DNA of 63,613 bases from an uncultured Alphaproteobacteria bacterium. Lineage in GTDB: Bacteria > Pseudomonadota > Alphaproteobacteria > Rickettsiales > CAIJLX01. Below the pieces are notes generated by a model. The model had not been told where the DNA came from, searched no databases, and worked only from the letters and a program-made list of their open reading frames with translations. Positions 43,399-52,663 of this stretch are shown piece by piece. Position numbers and translations under genes: made by a program. Positions within the stretch are counted from its first letter, which is position 1, and the number at the start of each line of letters is the position of its first letter. The stretch covers positions 1-63,613 of the forward strand of contig CAIJLX010000020.1 in the NCBI GenBank assembly GCA_903821695.1, read 5' to 3'.

Positions 43399-45553
43399 CG
43401 GCGATAAGGTACGCCGTGAATTAACGCTCACTGGTGAAGCGGGACAGCGTGCGCTTGCCAGAATTAAGGACGCCACTGCGCCTGCAACAAAATCGCTGGC
43501 TGCGGTGAATGTCGTTGGTGAGCAAGTGCGCTATGGCATGGAGAATCTTGCTGGTGGCACTGGCTCTCTGGGTGCAAGCCTAACCCGCCTTGGCCCCGTG
43601 GGTCTGGCTGCTGCGGCAGCGATTGGTGCGCTTGGATTGGCGGTTGCTGGCGGTATTAGAGAATTCAAGGAAGCGGAACAGGCACTTAACCAACTAAACG
43701 CTGCACTTAATGCCACTGATTTTTCTGCTGGCGTTACGGCGAAAGAAATTACTGCGCTCGGTGAAGCTGTTGAAGGCAACACCTTGTTCAAGAAGGAAGC
43801 GATACAGCAAGCCGCTGCTTCGCTTACCTCTTTTCAGAATGTAGCGGGTGAAACCTTTACCCGCGCACTAAAACTATCAGCCGATCTGGCGGTGCGGCTA
43901 GGAACGGATTTACCGTCTGCCGCTGATATGCTGGGCAAAGCACTGGAAGCTCCAGAAGAAGGGCTTGGTAGACTGGCGCGGAAATTCAGTGACCTATCGC
44001 CCGCACAGAAGGAAGCAATCGACAACTTCGTTAAGCTGGGGGATGTCGCTTCTGCCCAGGCAGTCATCCTTGAGCATCTGGAATCCAAAACCAAAGGGCT
44101 GGCAGAAGCACAGGCACAGGGATTAACGGGTGCTGCTGACACATTGGGTGATGCATGGGACGATTTGCTGGAATCGTTTGGTAGAACCATCAGTGAATCA
44201 GGCGCGGCTCAAGTCAGCCTGAACTTGCTCACCAAAGCGGTGCGCGGCTTGCAAGAAGCGATTAATCCAACACGCGAGCAGCGCAAAAGCGAACTTGAAG
44301 AAGAAATCAGCAGCCTAAAGGATAGCTTTGGCACGAAGGTGGATCAGTTCGTGCTTGGCAGTGCACCAGTGCTTGAGCAGAAAAAACGCGAACTGCAAAA
44401 GATAAATGAGGAACTTGCCGCCGAACAGAAGAAGGCGGATGAAGAAATACAGAACGCCCGCACCGCCGCTGAAAAAGCTGCGGCCGAGCGGCGCAACAAC
44501 CAGCTGCTCGAGCTTCAGAAGAAATATCTGAAAGAATATGAGGATGTAACACTCACCGCGCAGCAGAAAATCCTGCGTGATGCAGAGGAACGCCGCAAGC
44601 AGATCGTAGCTCTGAACAAGGGTGATACCAACAGCGATGCCGCAAAAGAAGCATTGGCTGCGCTTAATGCCTCCACCAAGGCAAAGCTGGCTGACGCTAA
44701 TAAATCCACAGCAAAGACTTCTGTTGGCAGCAAAAAAGATGACAGCGAGGAAAAACGCGCTCGTGCAATTGAGGAAATCAATCGCGGAATATTGCGAACC
44801 AAGCCTTCCTATGACGTTGCCAAGCAGGCACTGGACGAGTGGAAAACCAAGCTGATTGAAAACCTTGGCGGCGCGAGTGAAGCCAACCAGCAGTATATCG
44901 ACAAGATCGAACAGATCTATTCGGTGAAGCTAAAGGAAATTTACGACAAGTCATTGCTCGATAGCGATAAATGGGAGGACGGCGCAAGCCGCGCTCTCAA
45001 ACGCTATGCGGATGAAGCCACCAATGCGGCAAAAAACGCTGAGGATTTATTCGGCAGTGCTGCCAGCAAGGTGGAAGATACACTGGTGGATATGGTCACC
45101 ACGGGCGAGTTTTCGTTCAAAAAGCTGGGCGATCTCGTACAGTCCATTGAGCAGGACATTTTGCGGATGTTCATCCGTCAGCAGGTTACTGGCCCCATCG
45201 CAGGTGCGCTGGGTGATTTTGTCAAAGGTAGTGGCGGCGATATTTTCGGCAGCATCTTCGGTAGCCTGTTTCATGATGGCGGTGTGGTTGGCGCATCCAG
45301 TGTTGCCCGTCGCGCTGTGCCTTCGCATCTGTTTGCAGGTGCGCCACGCTTTCATAATGGCCTGATGCCTGACGAGTTCCCCGCCATTTTGCAAAAGGGC
45401 GAAACAGTGCTGCCACGAAACACCAAAATGGGCGGCAACAATATCACCTTTAATATCACCACCCCGAACGCCCAGAGCTTCATGGATTCCCAAGGGCAGA
45501 TCATGAGCAAGCTGGCGACCCAGATGGGGCGGCATAAATCGAGGAACGGATAA
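43352..45553 (+). CDS. tail tape measure protein
   Basis: The 733-residue protein sets tail length. The N-terminus IRIAVVDGDKVRRELTLTGEAG is typical of lambda-type tape measures. An Ala/Gly-rich hydrophobic segment (LGPVGLAAAAAIGALGLAVAGG, about 85-105) and long coiled-coil regions (for example 330-460) follow. The C-terminus ends SFMDSQGQIMSKLATQMGRHKS. ATG 43352 is used since the longer frame starts inside the chaperone. The stop shares bases with the next start. Confidence 0.9.
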   Translation: MATATQNISIRIAVVDGDKVRRELTLTGEAGQRALARIKDATAPATKSLAAVNVVGEQVRYGMENLAGGTGSLGASLTRLGPVGLAAAAAIGALGLAVAGGIREFKEAEQALNQLNAALNATDFSAGVTAKEITALGEAVEGNTLFKKEAIQQAAASLTSFQNVAGETFTRALKLSADLAVRLGTDLPSAADMLGKALEAPEEGLGRLARKFSDLSPAQKEAIDNFVKLGDVASAQAVILEHLESKTKGLAEAQAQGLTGAADTLGDAWDDLLESFGRTISESGAAQVSLNLLTKAVRGLQEAINPTREQRKSELEEEISSLKDSFGTKVDQFVLGSAPVLEQKKRELQKINEELAAEQKKADEEIQNARTAAEKAAAERRNNQLLELQKKYLKEYEDVTLTAQQKILRDAEERRKQIVALNKGDTNSDAAKEALAALNASTKAKLADANKSTAKTSVGSKKDDSEEKRARAIEEINRGILRTKPSYDVAKQALDEWKTKLIENLGGASEANQQYIDKIEQIYSVKLKEIYDKSLLDSDKWEDGASRALKRYADEATNAAKNAEDLFGSAASKVEDTLVDMVTTGEFSFKKLGDLVQSIEQDILRMFIRQQVTGPIAGALGDFVKGSGGDIFGSIFGSLFHDGGVVGASSVARRAVPSHLFAGAPRFHNGLMPDEFPAILQKGETVLPRNTKMGGNNITFNITTPNAQSFMDSQGQIMSKLATQMGRHKSRNG

Positions 45554-46155
45554 TGCCCACATTTCATGAAGTACAGTTTCCACCCAAAGTCGCTTATGGC
45601 GCATCGGGTGGCGCGGAGTTTAACACCAGCATTACCACTACTTTCTCAGGGTTCGAGCAACGCAATGTCAACTGGCAAAAAGCGCGTGGACGCTGGGATG
45701 TGTCGACTGGCATTAAAACCAAAACCGATATGGACATCCTGCAGGCGTTTTTCCGCGCTCGTTACGGTAAAGCCTATGGCTTCCGCTTCAAGGACTGGAG
45801 CGATTACCAAGCGGTGGGGCAAACGCTCGGCACAGGGAATGGCACGCAAACAGCCTTTCAGCTGACAAAAACCTATACCAGCGGTGCTTACAGCTACAGC
45901 CGCGACATTAAGAAACCCGTCACTGGCACAGTAAAAATCTACCTGAACGCCGTGCTTCAAGGCGCAGGCTTCAGCGTTGATCTCACCACTGGGATTGTCA
46001 CTTTCTCTGCCGCGCCTGGTGCGGGTGTAATTGTGAGCGCGGATTTTGATTTCGATGTGCCAGTGCGCTTTGACACCGACACGCTGTCTGTGCGTGCGGA
46101 CGGCCCAGGCATATTTGTCTGGGATGCAATTCCAATTGTGGAGATACGCTTATGA
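45553..46155 (+). CDS. distal tail protein (DUF2460, GTA-type)
   Basis: The 200-residue protein opens FHEVQFPPKVAYGASGGAEFNT and contains WQKARGRWDVSTGI and RARYGKAYGFRFKDWSDY, the DUF2460/TIGR02217 signature. In Rhodobacter GTA this protein is the distal tail ring under the tube. It is the first of the four-gene GTA-type block. Confidence 0.92.
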   Translation: MPTFHEVQFPPKVAYGASGGAEFNTSITTTFSGFEQRNVNWQKARGRWDVSTGIKTKTDMDILQAFFRARYGKAYGFRFKDWSDYQAVGQTLGTGNGTQTAFQLTKTYTSGAYSYSRDIKKPVTGTVKIYLNAVLQGAGFSVDLTTGIVTFSAAPGAGVIVSADFDFDVPVRFDTDTLSVRADGPGIFVWDAIPIVEIRL

Positions 46156-47012
46156 GAACCGCATCAAGTAATATGGCCGCGCATCTGGCGGGTGAAGTTA
46201 CCAGCCTTGCAGTGTGCTGGAAGCTCACTTTAACCAGCGGCACGGTAATGGGCTTCACCGATCACACCGATGATCTGACTTTCAGCAGCCAGCTTTATAA
46301 AGCCGCGACGGGTTTTTCACCCACCAGCGTGGAAACCAAGGATAAATTCAGCGTCGATAATCTAGACGTGGCAGGAATCCTCGACGCTGCAGCAATCACC
46401 GAAGCTGACATCATGGCTGGCAAATATGACTTTGCTGAGATTGAAATCTTCATGGTGAATGTCACTGATCTCTCGCAAGGATCAATCACGCACCGCCGTG
46501 GCTGGCTTGGTGAAGTGAGTTTGAAGAACGGACAGTTTGTCGCCGAAGTCCGTGGTCTGGCACAAAAATTACAGCAGAATATCGTCGAGCTTTACAGCCC
46601 CACATGCCGCGCTGTGTTCGGTGATACGCGCTGCAAAGCCAATCTTGCCAGCTACACGGTGGGTGGAACGGTCAACACCATCACCAGCCGCCAGATATTT
46701 ATCAGCAATTCTATGACACAGGCGGCGGGGTATTTCTCCAGCGGCGAAGTGGTGTGGCTCACTGGCGCGAACGCAGGACGGCGCATGGAGATTAAAGAGT
46801 TCTCCAACAAGCAATTCACATTGGTGCTGCCTATGCCAAACAACGTGGCTGTGGGCGACACCTTCAACGCCATTGCAGGATGCGACAAAACCATCGGCAC
46901 TTGCGTGGCAAAATTCAATAACGCCGTCAATTTTCGCGGTGAGCCTTACGTTCCAGGCATGGACAAGATGCTCGCCACCTCAGCAACATCCAATGATTTA
47001 CAAAGCGTATGA
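46152..47012 (+). CDS. tail hub protein (DUF2163, GTA-type)
   Basis: The 286-residue protein has the DUF2163/TIGR02218 pattern: VTSLAVCWKLTLTSGTVMGFTDH, RRGWLGEVSL and the conserved cysteine segment SPTCRAVFGDTRCKANL. A C-terminal CDKTIGTCVAKFNN block follows. The cysteine cluster may bind an Fe-S cluster, as reported for GTA hub proteins. It overlaps the previous stop in an ATGA. Confidence 0.92.
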   Translation: MRTASSNMAAHLAGEVTSLAVCWKLTLTSGTVMGFTDHTDDLTFSSQLYKAATGFSPTSVETKDKFSVDNLDVAGILDAAAITEADIMAGKYDFAEIEIFMVNVTDLSQGSITHRRGWLGEVSLKNGQFVAEVRGLAQKLQQNIVELYSPTCRAVFGDTRCKANLASYTVGGTVNTITSRQIFISNSMTQAAGYFSSGEVVWLTGANAGRRMEIKEFSNKQFTLVLPMPNNVAVGDTFNAIAGCDKTIGTCVAKFNNAVNFRGEPYVPGMDKMLATSATSNDLQSV

Positions 47013-47449
47013 CACATTCACAGGACATCGTAATCCAAGCTCGTACATGGCTTGGCACGCCGTTTCACCATCAGGCGCGACTTAAAGGCAAAGGCTGTGA
47101 CTGCCTCGGCCTGATTGTCGGCGTGGTGGATGAACTCGGATTAAAGGACACCCATGGTCAGCCCCTCGCTGCCTATGACGAAGTGACCTATTCCAGAGAG
47201 CCTGACGGCGCATATCTTACGCAAAAGCTCACCGCCTTGCTTGAAGAAGTGCCGTTTACAGAAGCCCAAGCTGGCGATCTGGCTTTGTTTACCGTGCGCG
47301 ATAACCCGCAGCACATGGCACTCCTAACGGATTACGAAGGCACGCTCGGCATGATCCATTGCTACGCGCAGGCGCGGCGCGTGGTTGAGCATCGCCTCGA
47401 CGATGACTGGAAATCAAGACTTGTGAAGGTATTCAGATGGCAGCAATAG
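47009..47449 (+). CDS. NlpC/P60 tail peptidase (GTA-type)
   Basis: The 146-residue protein is a cysteine peptidase with nucleophile C32 in GKGCDCLGL and the histidine in DNPQHMALLTDYEG. It matches TIGR02219, the tail-associated peptidoglycan endopeptidase of GTA and GTA-like phages, which helps the tail through the cell wall. It overlaps both neighbours (ATGA upstream). Confidence 0.9.
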   Translation: MTHSQDIVIQARTWLGTPFHHQARLKGKGCDCLGLIVGVVDELGLKDTHGQPLAAYDEVTYSREPDGAYLTQKLTALLEEVPFTEAQAGDLALFTVRDNPQHMALLTDYEGTLGMIHCYAQARRVVEHRLDDDWKSRLVKVFRWQQ

Positions 47450-50400
47450 TTTTAGCAGCTGCGGCCAGTTCCGCCGCCACATCGCTCGGCGCAGGCACGT
47501 TCTTTGCCGCCGTAGCTGGTGGTGCGGGTGGATTTCTGGGTGGGTTCGTTGACCGCGCTATTTTCGGCGGTGGCAAGGCACGCATCAATCAGGAAGGCTC
47601 ACGCCTGACCGATTTAATGGTGCAGGCTTCCACCTATGGCAAGGCAATCCCTGTCGTTTACGGCAATGCCCGTATTGCAGGAAACGTCATCTGGTCACGC
47701 CCGATTCAGGAGCATGTGACCACCAGCACGCAATCCTCTGGCGGTGGTAAAGGTGGCGGCGGAGGTGGTGGCGTGGAAACCACTACGACCAGCTACACCT
47801 ACACGGCTTCACTGGCAGTGGCTATTTGCGAGGGTGCAATCAGTGAAGTGGTGCGCGTATGGGCGGACAGCAAACAGTTGGATTTAACCCAAGGCAGCTA
47901 CACGCTTTATCTGGGTGACGAAACGCAACTGCCTGATACCTATATCTCATCGTTCTATACGGCTGGGCAAACGCCAGCCTATCGCGGCATGTCCTATGTG
48001 GTGATTAAGGATTTCCCTCTAGGGGATTTTGGCAACCGCATTCCGAACTTTACCTTTGAGGTGCGCCGCACGCTGAAGAAACCCTTCGACCTTGAGGACA
48101 AGATTAAAGACATCACCATTATCCCTGGTGCTGGCGAGTTTGTATATGACACGGTGGTGCAGGAAAAAACCAGCGGGCAGCAGGACGTTTCAGGCAACTT
48201 CGTTCAGGGCGGCAAAGTTACCAAACTGAACCTGAACAATCTGAATAACAAAGCCGATATGCTGGTGGCTCTTGATAACCTGAAAGCCAATCTCCCGAAT
48301 GTGGAATGGGTGTCGGTAGTGGTTAACTGGTTTTCCGACTCCGTCGACCCCGCTGTGAGTATCATTAGGCCTGCGGTGGAGTTTGACGGTCAAGGAGCGC
48401 GTGTTGCGCCCGATGATTGGGCGGTCGGCAGCTTTACACGCGCGACTGCACACGAGATTCTGACGTTCCCAGACGGCACTCCCACTTACGGCGGAACGCC
48501 GACCGATAAAAGCATTGTGCGGCTATGTCAGGAGTTAAAGGCGCGTGGCTATAACGTGCTGTTTTACCCGATGGTGCAAGTGGACACCATCACGCCACAA
48601 AGCAAGCCATGGCGCGGCAGGATTACGGCTACCACCATAGCGGATGCAAATAACTTCTTCACGCGCACCAATGGCTACAACGGATTCATCACACACTATG
48701 CCAACCTCAATGTGGGCGGCGTGCTGCTGAAGAACAACATCGATGCCTTCATGATCGGATCAGAGTTAATCGGTCTGACCCAGTACATGAATCCGACGGG
48801 TGTTTTCCCTGCGGTGACCCAACTTAAAAGCCTTGCAGCTACGGTGAAATCCGCTGTCGGCGCAGGCGTGAAAGTGATGTATGGCGGCGACTGGAGCGAA
48901 TATCATTCGGTAAACGGCTGGTATAATCTCGACCCGCTATGGTCGGATTCCAACATCGATGCGGTGGCAATTGATTGCTATTTCCCGCTCACGCCAGATC
49001 TACCGCAATCGCAGATCGACTATCAGGCGATTTACGATGGGTGGACGCAGGACGAAGGCTGGGATTATTACTGGGACGGCACGCGCACCACTCAAACCTT
49101 CTATTCAGGCGCAACCTACGCCTGGAAGAATGTGCAGCACTGGTGGAACAGCACCCACACCAATCCCGATGCCAGTGGCACAGCATGGACTGCCAAGATG
49201 AAGCCGATCTGGTTCTCCGAGCTTGGCTTTCCTTCGGTGGACGGCTGCGCGAACCAGCCCAACGTATTCGTTGACCCTGACTCGGTAGAGAGTTTCTATC
49301 CTCGTGGCAGTCGCAGCAGAGTGGACTTTCTGGCGCAACGTACCGCGCTTGATGCATCCATCGATTATTTGGATGCACAAAACGCACTGGAGGCTAATTT
49401 TATTCCACGCAAGTTTATCTGGACGTGGGACGCACGGCCGTTCCCATTCTTCCCCGACCTCGGTTCGGTGTGGGCGGACGGCAGCAACTGGAAAACAGGG
49501 CATTGGGTGCAAGGCAAGCTGGGGCTGTCAAACCTCGGCCAGATCGTTGCCGATCTGCTGAAAAAGGTTGGCTACGATACGACGATGTATGACACCAGCC
49601 GCCTGACAGATATTGTTTCTGGCTTCATCATTACGAACCGCCAAACGGTGCGTGCGTGCCTCGAACAACTATCGACCGCTTACTTTTTTGACATGGTGGA
49701 GTCGGATGGTCTGCTGAAATTCATCAAGCGGGGAAAGATTTCCAACACCACGGTGGACTTTACCGAACTGGTGCCAGGTGATGATGCGATCAACACTTTT
49801 AGCATTACTCGCACGCAGGAACTGGAATTGCCACGCCAGGTGGATGTGATTTATCTGAATCGCACGGCGGATTATCAGGCAGGCACGCAATCCTCGCAGC
49901 GGCAAACGGTGAAGGCGGTGGATTATGCTACGGTGAACCTGCCGATTGTGCTTTCCGATCAGGAAGCAAAAGTGGTGGCAGATGTCACCCTTTACAATGC
50001 CTGGGTGGGACGTGTGCAGTATCAATTCACTGTGCCGCCGAAATACGCACTGCTTGAGCCGACCGATGTGATTACTGTCACGAAGGATGGTGCATCTTAT
50101 GTGATGCGCGTGAATTCGACCAAGCTGGTGCGGAATGGGATGCAGGAAATCATGGCGGTTGCGGAGGATGTCAGCAGCTATGATTTCTATAATCCTGCTG
50201 GTACTGGAACACCGAACTTACAGCCACCAACGAGCATTTCCGCCACACGGCTGGAATTGCTCGACTTGCCAGCATTTCCTACCGATGCAGTAACGGATGC
50301 ATATCTGCGTTATGGCGTAGTGGGCTTGGGTGGCGACTGGACAGGTTCGGCGGTTTACCGCTCGGATGATGGTGGCTCAAACTATGCGCTGATGCAAACG

Positions 50401-51159
50401 CTTACGGCGCAGGCAACCATCGGTGCAGTGCTGAACATCATTCCCGCAGGAACGGTTTACACCTGGGACGATAGCACCACCATTGATGTGCTTTTAACCT
50501 TTGGTCAGCTGCAAAGCGTGACCGACATTGCCGTGCTGAATGGCGCGAATGTATGCGTCATCGGCGATGAGGTGATTCAGTTCCAAACCGCCACACTGCT
50601 TGATACCAACAAATACCGCCTCTCAAACCTGCTGCGTGGGCGGCTTGGAACGGAATGGGCTGTCAGTGGCCATGTCGCTGGCGAGCGTTTTATCATGCTG
50701 ACAAACGCTCTGGCGCGTGAGCTTATGGCTTCTTCTGGCTGGAGCATTAGCAAGAAGTACAAGCCCGTAACGATAGGCTCTACGCTTGGGGCAACAACCG
50801 CGCAGGACTTTACCTATGCGGCAAGAGCCTTAAAGCCCTATGAGCCCGTGCATATCGTGGGTAGCCGCAACACAGGTGGTGATCTCACCATCAACTGGAA
50901 GCGGCGCACACGGATCGGTGGCGATTGGCGGGATGCAGTGGACATTCCGCTCTCCGAGGAATCAGAACGCTACGAGGTAGAAATCATGCAAGGCGTAACG
51001 CTGAAGCGCACGATTACTGGCCTGACATCGCCCACAACCATCTACACCGCCGCACAGCAAGTGACCGATTTCGGATCGGCACAAAGCAGCGTGCTGGTGA
51101 ATGTCTACCAGCTTTCAGCGGCTGTTGGACGAGGAAATGCGGGCATAGCCACCATCTAA
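47437..51159 (+). CDS. GTA-type baseplate megatron with TIM-barrel glycosidase-like domain
   Basis: The 1,240-residue protein has an N-terminal hydrophobic Ala/Gly segment and a Gly-rich loop (GGGKGGGGGGG), then a TIM-barrel-like domain (about 280-690). That domain includes KVMYGGDWSEYHSVNGW, PLWSDSNIDAVAIDCYFP and WFSELGFPSVDGCANQPNVF. A phage tail-hub domain and fibronectin-like C-terminal domains follow. It is the counterpart of Rhodobacter GTA gp15, the tail tip that contacts the receptor. The barrel probably cuts or binds a surface glycan. Confidence 0.92.
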   Translation: MAAIVLAAAASSAATSLGAGTFFAAVAGGAGGFLGGFVDRAIFGGGKARINQEGSRLTDLMVQASTYGKAIPVVYGNARIAGNVIWSRPIQEHVTTSTQSSGGGKGGGGGGGVETTTTSYTYTASLAVAICEGAISEVVRVWADSKQLDLTQGSYTLYLGDETQLPDTYISSFYTAGQTPAYRGMSYVVIKDFPLGDFGNRIPNFTFEVRRTLKKPFDLEDKIKDITIIPGAGEFVYDTVVQEKTSGQQDVSGNFVQGGKVTKLNLNNLNNKADMLVALDNLKANLPNVEWVSVVVNWFSDSVDPAVSIIRPAVEFDGQGARVAPDDWAVGSFTRATAHEILTFPDGTPTYGGTPTDKSIVRLCQELKARGYNVLFYPMVQVDTITPQSKPWRGRITATTIADANNFFTRTNGYNGFITHYANLNVGGVLLKNNIDAFMIGSELIGLTQYMNPTGVFPAVTQLKSLAATVKSAVGAGVKVMYGGDWSEYHSVNGWYNLDPLWSDSNIDAVAIDCYFPLTPDLPQSQIDYQAIYDGWTQDEGWDYYWDGTRTTQTFYSGATYAWKNVQHWWNSTHTNPDASGTAWTAKMKPIWFSELGFPSVDGCANQPNVFVDPDSVESFYPRGSRSRVDFLAQRTALDASIDYLDAQNALEANFIPRKFIWTWDARPFPFFPDLGSVWADGSNWKTGHWVQGKLGLSNLGQIVADLLKKVGYDTTMYDTSRLTDIVSGFIITNRQTVRACLEQLSTAYFFDMVESDGLLKFIKRGKISNTTVDFTELVPGDDAINTFSITRTQELELPRQVDVIYLNRTADYQAGTQSSQRQTVKAVDYATVNLPIVLSDQEAKVVADVTLYNAWVGRVQYQFTVPPKYALLEPTDVITVTKDGASYVMRVNSTKLVRNGMQEIMAVAEDVSSYDFYNPAGTGTPNLQPPTSISATRLELLDLPAFPTDAVTDAYLRYGVVGLGGDWTGSAVYRSDDGGSNYALMQTLTAQATIGAVLNIIPAGTVYTWDDSTTIDVLLTFGQLQSVTDIAVLNGANVCVIGDEVIQFQTATLLDTNKYRLSNLLRGRLGTEWAVSGHVAGERFIMLTNALARELMASSGWSISKKYKPVTIGSTLGATTAQDFTYAARALKPYEPVHIVGSRNTGGDLTINWKRRTRIGGDWRDAVDIPLSEESERYEVEIMQGVTLKRTITGLTSPTTIYTAAQQVTDFGSAQSSVLVNVYQLSAAVGRGNAGIATI

Positions 51160-51189
51160 AACTTAACAATTTAACCAAAGGAATATCCG

Positions 51190-51903
51190 ATGCCCAATAA
51201 CACCGGACGATTACTGCTGCCTTATATTCTGCAATCGCAGTCACAAAAGGAAGTCACCCATAACGATGCGCTCAATATTCTCGACGTGCTGATTCAGGCA
51301 GTCGTGCAGGAAGTGGGCTTGAACACGCCGCCTGGTAGCCCAACGGTTGGGCAATGCTGGGTGGTGGGTTCATCCCCTACGGGCGCATGGGCAGGAAAAG
51401 CCAGCCAGATTGCTCAGGCAGCGGATGGTGGCGGCTGGTTCTTTGTCGCCCCATTTAAGCGGCTGAAGCTCTGGAATGAAACCACCGACGAATACGTGAT
51501 GTTCGACGGCACAAACTGGGTGTCCGAAGGATTGCTGCTCAAGGAAACAGGCGAATATCTGCGGGTGGAACACAAAACTGAAGATGTGACTGTCAACACA
51601 GGCGCATTCAAGGACACCACCATTCAGATTCCCGACCGCGCCATTGTGCTGGCGGTCAACGTGCGCGTGATTACGGCAATCACCGGCGCGACATCCTATG
51701 GCATTGGGGTTGCTGGCGACACCACACGCTACGGAAACTTGATCGGCACTGCGCTGGATTCCACCAATATCGGCATCACCAGCCCACTGGCGTATTACGC
51801 CAACACCGCTATCCGCCTGACCGCGAACGGCGGCAACTTCACGGGCGGCGTGATCCGCACGACGATGCAATACCTCAAACCTCGCGGCCCATGGACATGG
51901 TAA
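51190..51903 (+). CDS. DUF2793 tail protein
   Basis: The 237-residue protein contains LPYILQSQSQKEVTHNDALNILDVLIQ and FVAPFKRLKLWNETTDEYVMFDG, the DUF2793 signature. It is common after the GTA-type tail block and is thought to be a tail fibre or baseplate decoration. The C-terminal half is beta-rich and variable. A short intergenic AAAGGAA precedes it. Confidence 0.88.
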   Translation: MPNNTGRLLLPYILQSQSQKEVTHNDALNILDVLIQAVVQEVGLNTPPGSPTVGQCWVVGSSPTGAWAGKASQIAQAADGGGWFFVAPFKRLKLWNETTDEYVMFDGTNWVSEGLLLKETGEYLRVEHKTEDVTVNTGAFKDTTIQIPDRAIVLAVNVRVITAITGATSYGIGVAGDTTRYGNLIGTALDSTNIGITSPLAYYANTAIRLTANGGNFTGGVIRTTMQYLKPRGPWTW

Positions 51904-51907
51904 TTTT

Positions 51908-52267
51908 ATGACAACACATCCAGCAAAACATAATCTCTACGTCTATCGCGGTGCGACTTTATCAGAAGCCGTTACCTGGAAGGACGAAAATGGCATTCCG
52001 ATTGACCTGACAGGGTTCACAGCACGGATGCACATGCGGGAAACAATGGATTCCGCAACGCCATTTCTCACACTCACCACGGAAAATGGTGGGATCACCC
52101 TGGGCGGCGCAGCTGGCACGATTGATATCCTTGCCTCGGCAACCGCTACCTCTGCCATTACGGCCACGGCTGGCGTGTACGATCTGGAGTTGGTGGCTTC
52201 GGACACAATCACCGTCACCCGCCTGTTGGAAGGAATCGTCTTTATCAGCCCAGAGGTAACGCGATGA
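51908..52267 (+). CDS. small tail-associated beta-sandwich protein
   Basis: The 119-residue protein (NLYVYRGATLSEAVTWKDENG, IDLTGFTARMHMRET, YDLELVASDTITVTRLLEG) looks like the Ig-like upper baseplate proteins found with fibres. The start lies four bases after the DUF2793 stop, and its stop overlaps the next start in an ATGA. Confidence 0.65.
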   Translation: MTTHPAKHNLYVYRGATLSEAVTWKDENGIPIDLTGFTARMHMRETMDSATPFLTLTTENGGITLGGAAGTIDILASATATSAITATAGVYDLELVASDTITVTRLLEGIVFISPEVTR

Positions 52268-52662
52268 CCGATGTAATCACCATCAATGAAGTAATCCAAA
52301 TTGTCAAAGTCGAGGATAAGCGGATCAATGTCGTGACGGTAGGCACTCAGGGGCCACCAGGCACAGGCGGAAGCGGCAGCACTCCGCACACTGAACAAAC
52401 CACTGTGGATTTTGGCAATGCCAGTGGCGGTGAAAGCGATCTGGCAATTGTCGCGGTTGCAGCTGCATGGGTCACGAATGGCTCAGTCATTCTTTGCAAT
52501 GCCGCAGGCGTGAGCACGCCCGACCACGATCCTGAAGATGCTGCACTGGAGGGCATTACCGCCATTGCCGCCAATCTGAATGAAGGCGTTGGTTTCGATG
52601 TGGTAGCGCGTGCGCCGCAGGGAAGCTGGGGACGTTTTAACATCAACATCATAGGAGTTTGA
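52264..52662 (+). CDS. tail fibre component with short collagen-like stretch
   Basis: The 132-residue protein has an N-terminal beta region (INEVIQIVKVEDKRINVVTVG), a short collagen-like GTQGPPGTGGSGS joint, and a C-terminal domain ending APQGSWGRFNINIIGV. It resembles small phage fibre tip or chaperone proteins. It is coupled to the preceding gene. Confidence 0.6.
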   Translation: MTDVITINEVIQIVKVEDKRINVVTVGTQGPPGTGGSGSTPHTEQTTVDFGNASGGESDLAIVAVAAAWVTNGSVILCNAAGVSTPDHDPEDAALEGITAIAANLNEGVGFDVVARAPQGSWGRFNINIIGV

Positions 52663-52663
52663 T

